From the NCBI RefSeq assembly GCF_003259185.1, contig NZ_QGMP01000001.1:310001-374000 (forward strand): DNA of 64,000 nt, in the 5' to 3' direction. This DNA is from Isoalcanivorax indicus (GTDB lineage Bacteria > Pseudomonadota > Gammaproteobacteria > Pseudomonadales > Alcanivoracaceae). A model generated the notes under the pieces. The model was not told the origin of the DNA. It saw only the letters and a list, made by a program, of their open reading frames with translations, and made no database searches. Numbering within the stretch: position 1 is the stretch's first letter; each line of letters begins with the position of its first letter. Both the position numbers and the translations under genes were made by a program. Shown piece after piece: positions 57,674-64,000 of the stretch.

Positions 57674-58744
57674 TTGGCAGACCATGACGACAAGCCAGTG
57701 GCGCGGGGCGGTATGACCGCTGAAGACGCCCGCCGTATCCGGCTCCAGGCCGAGGTGTCGCCGTCCTGGGAGCAGGCTCAGGCCGATACCATCACGGCGG
57801 TGACAGAACTGCTGGCGGGACTGGGGCTGGTGGCCGCAGACCTGCCGGCGTCGTTACGCGCTGCGGCCGATTTCCCGCTGCGCGTGCCGCGCAGCTATGC
57901 CGCCCGCATCCTGCCGGGCGACCCCGATGACCCGTTGCTGCGTCAGGTGCTGGCAGCGCCGGAGGAGGTAGAGGCGGTACCGGGTTACACCCCGGACCCG
58001 TTGGCGGAAGCGGCGCACACCCCGGTGCCGGGCGTGCTGCACAAGTACCACGGGCGTGTGCTGCTGGTGGTGACCGGTGCCTGCGCCGTACATTGCCGCT
58101 ACTGTTTTCGGCGGCATTTTCCCTACAACGACCATATGCCTACCCCGCAGCGGCTGTCGCAGGCGCTGGACTGGCTGGCGGCGCAGCCGGATGTCAGCGA
58201 GGTGATTCTCTCCGGCGGTGACCCGTTGAGCCTGAGTGACCGCCGCCTGCTCGGGCTGCTGGATGCATTGGCTGGCATGCCCCATCTGCGTCGGTTGCGT
58301 ATCCACAGCCGTCTGCCGGTGGTGATTCCGGGGCGCATGACGCCCCGGTTGGTGCAGGCGCTGGCTGACCCGCGCTGGCAGAGTGTGCTGGTGTTGCATG
58401 CCAATCATGCCCGCGAACTGGCGGCTGGCCTGGGGGATGAGCTGGCACCACTGCGGCGCGCGGGGGTCACACTGCTGAATCAGGCCGTTTTGCTGCGAGG
58501 GGTGAACGACAGCCTGGCGGATCAGGTGGCGCTGAGTGAGGCCCTGTTTGCGGCCGGGGTGCTGCCTTACTACCTGCATCAACTGGACCGCGTGGCGGGT
58601 GCGGCGCATTTTGCGGTGCCCGACAGCGACGCGTTGGCGCTACAGCAGGCGTTGCGTGGTCGCCTGCCCGGGTATCTGGTGCCGCGGCTGGTCCGCGAAG
58701 TCGCCGGGGATGCCGCCAAGACGCCGCTGCATGAGGCGTTATAA
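57674..58744 (+). CDS. epmB: EF-P beta-lysylation protein (lysine 2,3-aminomutase)
   Basis: The gene seems to start with TTG at 57674, which has GAGG about six bases upstream; the ATG at 57713 lacks a site. The 356-residue radical-SAM protein has the cluster motif C137, C141 and C144 ([16 protein letters not shown]) and [12 protein letters not shown]. It converts (S)-alpha-lysine to (R)-beta-lysine for EpmA. It diverges from efp, with only 59 bases between the two starts. Confidence 0.94.
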   Translation: MADHDDKPVARGGMTAEDARRIRLQAEVSPSWEQAQADTITAVTELLAGLGLVAADLPASLRAAADFPLRVPRSYAARILPGDPDDPLLRQVLAAPEEVEAVPGYTPDPLAEAAHTPVPGVLHKYHGRVLLVVTGACAVHCRYCFRRHFPYNDHMPTPQRLSQALDWLAAQPDVSEVILSGGDPLSLSDRRLLGLLDALAGMPHLRRLRIHSRLPVVIPGRMTPRLVQALADPRWQSVLVLHANHARELAAGLGDELAPLRRAGVTLLNQAVLLRGVNDSLADQVALSEALFAAGVLPYYLHQLDRVAGAAHFAVPDSDALALQQALRGRLPGYLVPRLVREVAGDAAKTPLHEAL

Positions 58745-58915
58745 GCGGTTCTGGCACCTTGGTCATAAAATCGTCAATTCGTTTACAACTTGTGCACCAG
58801 TACCTTAGAGTCGGAGACGTGGAGCACAAAAAAGCCATAAGCATAAGAACACGATAGCACCGCAACGGGCGCCTCTCTCAAGGGGTGCCGATTTGGGACA
58901 GTCGGGGATACTGGC

Positions 58916-60739
58916 ATGCAATCTGACGCAGAGCGCATTCGCCTCAAGCTGCCTGAGCAGGACCTCACAGCATTGACGCTGGGCCATGCTCAACCACGCA
59001 AGCTGCAGGCCTGGGTAGAGCAGCTGCCGCTCATGAACATGGGCGAGACCTCGCGCCAGCTCTATCAATATATTCAGGAACTCAATCGTCTGCGCATCGA
59101 CACGCGCACCCGTTTCCAGTTACTGGAAATCCTGCGGCCGGTGCTGCTGCATGTCACCGACAGCCTCGGCAAGCATTATCTGCGTCAGTCACTCGTGCTG
59201 CCGGAGAAGGCGCGCCGTGTTGCCAGCCTTGCCCAGGCCTTGCAGGGGCATCTGGCCAACGGCTACAAGCTGGTGATAGCGCGCGGTTTGCGCAAGGCCG
59301 AGGATCGCGAGGTGCGCGATGCCCTGGCCATCGCCCTGCACCGCGCCATCACGGCAATGGGCGATACCTTGCTGCGCTGTTATCAACTCTATTTCCCGAC
59401 GCCGCGCCATGTGTGGCTGGAGCTGCACCAGTTGTTCCTGCTGGCCGAGCGGCATGAGCTGGAGGATCGCGTTGTCAGCGACCCGCTGTTGTCTGAAGGT
59501 GCGGCGGACACCACGGTCGCCCAGGCCTATATCCGCAGCCTGTTGCTGGCCACGGCAAAACCGAACCAGTTGCGGCAGCAGGAGCTGGCGACGGTCTACG
59601 CACTCGCGCGTGCCGGCGCTGTGCTCGTGGACGTCCGATCTGCGGCCGGGGAAGACGATCTGTTCGTGTTCGATCTGCAAGTGGACCGGCCACCGACCTA
59701 TCGCACCCATGTGTCCGTGGCGCGTGGCAGCTGCCGCTACATCGATGCCCAGCGGCTGGTGGCGGAACTGGGGCGTGACGGGTCGGAGGGTGCCGCTGTG
59801 CTGGCGCGGCCAGCCGGGCTGTCGGAATCCCTGACGGTGCATCTGCGTCAGGCCTGGGGGGCGCTGACCGAACGCACCTTTTCGCGTGTTGCCCAGCGTG
59901 TCTCTCTGGATATCTGTTTCGGCCTGGGTGCACTGCATCATTTTTCTTCGGAGGGTGCCGATTTCGCCACCCAGATAGGCGCGGCCCGGTTGCGGGTTCT
60001 GGAGGGCGACGGCAGCAATCCCTTCTCCGGCCAGGTGCGCCGTGCCTCTTCGGCCGGTATGCAGCCGTCGCTGCGCGAGGAGGACCCCTGGAGCCAGGCC
60101 CCGGATGCCGGTGACTATCGCATGGCCGACAGCACGGACATCGAAAGCATTGATCTGTCCGGTATCACCGCTGCCGTCCAGGCACGCCAGGGCGATGGCG
60201 GGCGTGTCGCCTTCACCAGCCACCGCTGTGAAACAGTGAATGTCAGCCCCGGAGGCTATTGTCTGGCCTGGGAGGGGGAAACACCGCCCCAACTGCGTAC
60301 TGGCGAGCTGGTGGGTGTGCGTGAGCAGGATCACCATGAGTGGACGGTGGGTGTGGTCCGCTGGGTGAAGCAATTGAGCCATCAGGCGGCCCAGTTCGGG
60401 CTGGAGTTGCTGGCGCCCCGCGCCTTGCCCGCCGCGGCCCGCGTGCTGAAGAAGACCGGTGACCCGTCCGAGTTCATGCGTGTGCTGGTGCTGCCGGCGC
60501 TTCAGGCCATTGGCCAGGATGCGACCCTCCTGGTACCCGCCGTGGGGTTTCACAGTAACGCCCGGCTGGAAATCATCCGCCAGGGCGTGACAGAGCGAGT
60601 GCTGCTGACGCGGCGCCTGACCGGCACCGCCAGTTTCAGTCAGTTCGAGTTTCGCGGCCAGGAACAGAGCCAGCGAGGCGGGGCCGGACAGGACGACGCT
60701 GCGGGCGATGACTTCAAGTCGATCTGGTCTTCACTCTGA
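58916..60739 (+). CDS. PilZ-like domain protein upstream of a FimX homologue
   Basis: This 607-residue protein has a long helical N-terminus (about 1-210) without a known motif and a C-terminal region (about 430-520) with VAFTSHRCETVNVSPGG, which resembles the NxSxxG turn of PilZ domains. The equivalent P. aeruginosa gene (PA4958 type) also stands next to fimX. It could bind cyclic di-GMP, but the upstream Arg motif of PilZ is not clear, so binding is uncertain. The 171 bases before it hold no other gene. A role in type IV pilus or motility control is inferred. Confidence 0.7.
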   Translation: MQSDAERIRLKLPEQDLTALTLGHAQPRKLQAWVEQLPLMNMGETSRQLYQYIQELNRLRIDTRTRFQLLEILRPVLLHVTDSLGKHYLRQSLVLPEKARRVASLAQALQGHLANGYKLVIARGLRKAEDREVRDALAIALHRAITAMGDTLLRCYQLYFPTPRHVWLELHQLFLLAERHELEDRVVSDPLLSEGAADTTVAQAYIRSLLLATAKPNQLRQQELATVYALARAGAVLVDVRSAAGEDDLFVFDLQVDRPPTYRTHVSVARGSCRYIDAQRLVAELGRDGSEGAAVLARPAGLSESLTVHLRQAWGALTERTFSRVAQRVSLDICFGLGALHHFSSEGADFATQIGAARLRVLEGDGSNPFSGQVRRASSAGMQPSLREEDPWSQAPDAGDYRMADSTDIESIDLSGITAAVQARQGDGGRVAFTSHRCETVNVSPGGYCLAWEGETPPQLRTGELVGVREQDHHEWTVGVVRWVKQLSHQAAQFGLELLAPRALPAAARVLKKTGDPSEFMRVLVLPALQAIGQDATLLVPAVGFHSNARLEIIRQGVTERVLLTRRLTGTASFSQFEFRGQEQSQRGGAGQDDAAGDDFKSIWSSL

Positions 60740-60858
60740 CCGGGGCGTGATTTGTGTCACAATTCCAGTGTGATCACTGAAAGGCCCCGCTCCCCCGCTT
60801 GATTCCCGGCAGGCACCGGGCAAAATGAGCCGCGCGCCACGACGCTTCGAGATCCTGC

Positions 60859-62934
60859 ATGACCTACAAACTGGATACCATTCGGCTACTGATCGCCCAC
60901 GACTCCCAGGACGATGCAGAACAACTGATGAACGCCCTGCGTAATGCAGGCCGGGCCACCCGGGCGGAACTGGTGCTCGGAGAGGATGATCTGTTGCGTG
61001 CCCTGAAGTCCGGCAGCTGGGAGCTATTGCTGTGCCGCCCGGCCTTCGGTGGCTGCACGCTGGATCAGACCATGGCGCACATGCAGCGCCTGGGCAAGGC
61101 GGTGCCCACCATTGCGCTGGTGGACGAGTTTGATCAGGACGCGCTGCTGGCGGCCATGCAGGCGGGCGCCCGTGCCATGGCGCCCGTGGCCAATCGAGAC
61201 CTGATCATGCTGCTGGTGGATCAGCAGTTGCAGCATCTGCAATTGCGCAAGGAGCGTCAGCAGCTCGAACTCGCCCTGCGTGATGCAGAGAAACGGTTGT
61301 CGGTCCTGATGGACCAGAGCCGCGACGCCATCGCCTACGTCGTGGACGGCATGCATATCCACGCCAACGATACCTATCTCGAAATGTTCGGCTACGACAG
61401 CGCCGATGATCTGGCCGGGGTGCCGATCATGGATATGGTGTCTGCCGCCGACCATGAAAAACTCAAGAAACTGCTGCGCAGCCGCGCCCAGGATGAGAGC
61501 CAGACCAACGAACTGGAATGCCGTGGTGTGAATACCGGCGGCGACGAGTTCGATGCCACCTTTGTATTTTCCCCCTCTACCTATGACGGTGAAACCTGCA
61601 CCCAGATCGTGATTCGCAGTGCTGCGGTGGACGAATCCGCGCTGCAGGAAAAACTGGATGAAATGAGCCGCATGGACCAGGTCACCGGCCTGTACAACCG
61701 GGGCTGGCTGATGGAGCAGCTGGATGCGGCCTTGTCCGAGGCGGTGAAGCAGGGCCAGATGAGCGCCGTGCTTTATCTGCGTGTGGACCAGTTCGAGCAG
61801 CACCAGAGTGTGGTCGGTATCGAAGGGGCCGACGAGGCCCTGGGGCTGGTGGCGGAAGCGCTGCGCGGTGCGATTCAGGGGCCGGTGCCATTGGCCCGGG
61901 TGGGCGATGAGGAATTCGCCTTGCTGCTGCCGGTGGATGACCGTGATGTGGCGCGCGACCAGGCCGAGGCCTTGCGCAAGGTGATCGAAACCCTGATGCC
62001 GGCCGTGCAGGGCAGAACATTGCATCTGACCGCCAGTATCGGTGTGGCCTTCGTCCAGGAAGACAGCCGCAACAGCCAGGCGGTCATGACCAAGGCGCTG
62101 GATTGCTGCAACAAGGCGCAGAAGGCGAATAATCAGCAGGGCAACAACGTGCATGTGCACGACCCGATGGATGACGTGGCCGCCGGCTCGTCGGAAGCGG
62201 TGCTGTTGTCGATCCGCCATGCGCTGGAAAACAACAGCTTCCGGCTGATGTACCAGCCGCTGATGAACCTGTCGGACGAAGGCGATCACCTGTTCGAGGT
62301 GTTTGTCCATTTGCCACAGAAGGATGGCGAAGACCTGAAGCCGGACGCCTTCATGCCGGTGGCCGCAGAGCACGGGCTGGCGGGCAAGATCGACCGCTGG
62401 GTGACGCTGCATGCCATGCGCGCGGCGGCGTCGCAACAGGGGCGGGTCAGTCTGCTCATCAACCTAAGTGGGCATTCGCTGCAGGAAACCGATCTGGCGC
62501 CGTGGATTGGCAAGGCCATCAAGGCGGCGCGCTTCGACGGCAGTCGGCTGCTGTTCCAGCTCTCCGAAGCGGACGCCAACAGTTTCCTCAAGCAGGCGCA
62601 GGTCTTTGTCGAGCAGATTGCGGTGCTCGGTTGCGGCCTGTCGATCAGCCGTTTTGCCGGCGGCATCAACCCGTTCAAGCTGTTCGAGCATCTGCCAGCG
62701 GCCATGGTCAAGTTCGACGGCAGCTTCACCCAGGAGCTGAGCAAGGCGGAGAGCAAACAGAAGTTTGCCGACCTGATCAGCACGGCCAGTGGTCAGGGCC
62801 GCAAGGTGGTGGTCGGTTTTGTGGAATCGGCCCAGCAGATGCAGGTGCTCTGGACCCTGAACGGCATCAACTACCTGCAGGGATATTACCTGCAGGCGCC
62901 GGGTCCGGAGATGCAGATCAACGAAGAAAGCTGA
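60859..62934 (+). CDS. fimX: FimX-like protein with degenerate GGDEF and EAL domains
   Basis: This 691-residue protein has four parts: a receiver-like domain (1-125), PAS (about 145-270), GGDEF (about 275-430) and EAL (about 450-685). The receiver site reads LLLCRPAFGG, with no phospho-accepting Asp. The GGDEF motif reads GDEEF and the EAL motif reads EVF, so both catalytic motifs are changed. FimX of Pseudomonas has the same design and acts as a cyclic di-GMP receptor in type IV pilus assembly. Neighbours (PilZ-like upstream, serB convergent) match the Pseudomonas order. Confidence 0.88.
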   Translation: MTYKLDTIRLLIAHDSQDDAEQLMNALRNAGRATRAELVLGEDDLLRALKSGSWELLLCRPAFGGCTLDQTMAHMQRLGKAVPTIALVDEFDQDALLAAMQAGARAMAPVANRDLIMLLVDQQLQHLQLRKERQQLELALRDAEKRLSVLMDQSRDAIAYVVDGMHIHANDTYLEMFGYDSADDLAGVPIMDMVSAADHEKLKKLLRSRAQDESQTNELECRGVNTGGDEFDATFVFSPSTYDGETCTQIVIRSAAVDESALQEKLDEMSRMDQVTGLYNRGWLMEQLDAALSEAVKQGQMSAVLYLRVDQFEQHQSVVGIEGADEALGLVAEALRGAIQGPVPLARVGDEEFALLLPVDDRDVARDQAEALRKVIETLMPAVQGRTLHLTASIGVAFVQEDSRNSQAVMTKALDCCNKAQKANNQQGNNVHVHDPMDDVAAGSSEAVLLSIRHALENNSFRLMYQPLMNLSDEGDHLFEVFVHLPQKDGEDLKPDAFMPVAAEHGLAGKIDRWVTLHAMRAAASQQGRVSLLINLSGHSLQETDLAPWIGKAIKAARFDGSRLLFQLSEADANSFLKQAQVFVEQIAVLGCGLSISRFAGGINPFKLFEHLPAAMVKFDGSFTQELSKAESKQKFADLISTASGQGRKVVVGFVESAQQMQVLWTLNGINYLQGYYLQAPGPEMQINEES

Positions 62935-62948
62935 GCCGCTGGCTCAGC
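62930..62948. terminator. Short inverted repeat spanning the convergent stops of fimX and serB
   Basis: An 8-base perfect stem (GCTGAGCC at 62930-62937 and GGCTCAGC at 62941-62948) with a 3-base loop contains both stop codons. There is no clear T-run, so termination in both directions is only a guess. Confidence 0.35.
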
Positions 62949-63984
62949 CCTCCCGGGGAAGCTGGAAACCGGCGGCCAGCAGCTCCGCCTGATCGCGGTC
63001 GCGTACGCCGATCAGGTACAGGATGCCGTCCAGTCCCAGCGTCGAAATCGCCTGCTCGGCACTTTCCTTGACCAGCGGCTTGGCGCGGAATGCAATGCCC
63101 AGCCCGGCGATGCCCAGCATCGGCAGATCATTGGCGCCGTCGCCCACCGCAATCACCTGTTCCAGACTGATGCCCTCGTGGGCGGCAATCTCGCGCAGCA
63201 GTTCTGCCTTGCGCTGGCCGTTGACGATGGCGCCCACGACGCGGCCGGTCACCTGGCCATTCTCGATTTCCAGCTCGTTGGCATGCACATGGTCAATGCC
63301 GAGCTTGGCTTTCAGGTAATTGCCGAACCAGGTAAAGCCGCCGCTGAGAATGGCGGTGCGGTAGCCCAGGGCTTTCAGCGTACCGATCAGTCGCTCGGCG
63401 CCCTCGGTGAGGCGAATACGCTGCTGCACCCGTTGCAGGGCGTCGGCGTCCAGACCTTTCAATAGCGCCACGCGTTCGCGGAAGCTGTCGTTGAAATCCA
63501 GTTCTCCGCGCATGGCGCGTTCGGTGATGGCTTCTACCTGCTCGCCGACACCCGCTTCCCGCGCCAGTTCGTCGATCACTTCAGACTCGATCAGGGTGGA
63601 ATCCATATCGAACACGACGAGGCGACGATTGCGGCGGAAGGCGCTGTCTTTCTGGAACGCGATATCCAGATTCTGTTCGTTGGCGATACGCAGGAACGCG
63701 GCGCGCATGGCTTCCGGATTGCTCGGTCGTCCGCGCACGGAAATCTCCACGCAGGCGCGGGCATCTTCGTCGGGGCGTTCCTCGCCCTCCAGATGCACGC
63801 GGCCGGACAAACGATTGATGCTGTCGATATTCAGCGCGTTGTCCGCCACCACCGCCGTCACTTCGCCCAGTTGCGCCGCCGTAATGCGGCGCGACAGCAG
63901 GGTGATGATGTAGCGGTCCTTGCCCTGGCCCGCGACCCATTCATCGTAGCGGTCATGATCGATCGGCAGAAAGCGCACAGACAC
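62944..63984 (-). CDS. serB: Phosphoserine phosphatase with N-terminal ACT-like domain
   Basis: This protein removes phosphate from phosphoserine in serine synthesis. It has a regulatory ACT-like region (about 20-110) and a HAD domain with DMDST (126-130), LSGGFTWFGNYL and GDGANDLPMLGIAG. The GTG at 63984 is the first possible start, but it lacks a ribosome binding site and the frame stays open to the window edge, so the true start may lie further right. Visible length is 346 residues. It converges on fimX. Confidence 0.93.
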   Translation of the reverse strand: MSVRFLPIDHDRYDEWVAGQGKDRYIITLLSRRITAAQLGEVTAVVADNALNIDSINRLSGRVHLEGEERPDEDARACVEISVRGRPSNPEAMRAAFLRIANEQNLDIAFQKDSAFRRNRRLVVFDMDSTLIESEVIDELAREAGVGEQVEAITERAMRGELDFNDSFRERVALLKGLDADALQRVQQRIRLTEGAERLIGTLKALGYRTAILSGGFTWFGNYLKAKLGIDHVHANELEIENGQVTGRVVGAIVNGQRKAELLREIAAHEGISLEQVIAVGDGANDLPMLGIAGLGIAFRAKPLVKESAEQAISTLGLDGILYLIGVRDRDQAELLAAGFQLPREG

Positions 63985-64000
63985 TTTCAGTTTGTGTGCT

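Overview
The window is a chromosomal segment from a GC-rich gammaproteobacterium. The backbone order glnE, ilvE, LPS genes, hldE, waaA, tolC, thiC, nudF, DUF1249, cpdA, yqiA, parE, parC, fimX and serB resembles the corresponding Pseudomonas aeruginosa region. A FadL-type porin, a thiolase and a ferredoxin-reductase fit a marine or hydrocarbon-associated relative such as Alcanivoracaceae, but the genus is inference. No rRNA, tRNA, CRISPR array, intact insertion sequence or phage gene was seen.

Positions 1-5957 (minus strand): a compact run of argA, ilvD, a tandem DsbA-like protein, a MAPEG membrane protein, a 2Fe-2S/flavin reductase and the first codons of hemH, with several 4-base ATGA overlaps. 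Positions 5958-11157 are an AT-richer accessory island. It holds small membrane or lipoprotein genes of unknown function, broken coding remnants (one with a GHSLG lipase-like motif), three tandem two-TM paralogues that share two cysteines, and copies of a long palindrome (core TGTGAGACCTGACCCC). The best explanation I can offer is a store of orphan immunity-like genes with degraded toxin ends; this is a hypothesis.

Positions 11158-18665 return to core genes: a Na/Pi cotransporter with a PhoU tail, a stand-alone GspE/PilB-type ATPase, glnE and ilvE. Positions 18823-41159 are a large LPS/surface-polysaccharide locus. It contains glycosyltransferases (GT25 x2, GT8, GT2, GT4, GT9), two tandem WavE-like proteins, heptose-precursor genes (gmhA, hldE, gmhB), galE, a pyruvyltransferase-like gene and tolC. 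A HAD / kinase-nucleotidyltransferase / nucleotidyltransferase operon lies beside a TagB-like glycerophosphotransferase, which suggests a phosphodiester-linked decoration. Two waaA-type Kdo transferases flank kdkA and lpxL.

Positions 41391-50122 carry thiC-nudF-DUF1249-cpdA-yqiA-parE-parC, ending in a strong hairpin shared with the convergent fadL-type gene. The rest holds rsuA, a thiolase and an alpha/beta hydrolase, a lone urea/amide-type binding protein, the complete EF-P beta-lysylation set (epmA, efp, epmB), a PilZ-like protein next to a degenerate GGDEF/EAL protein (FimX-like), and serB at the right edge.
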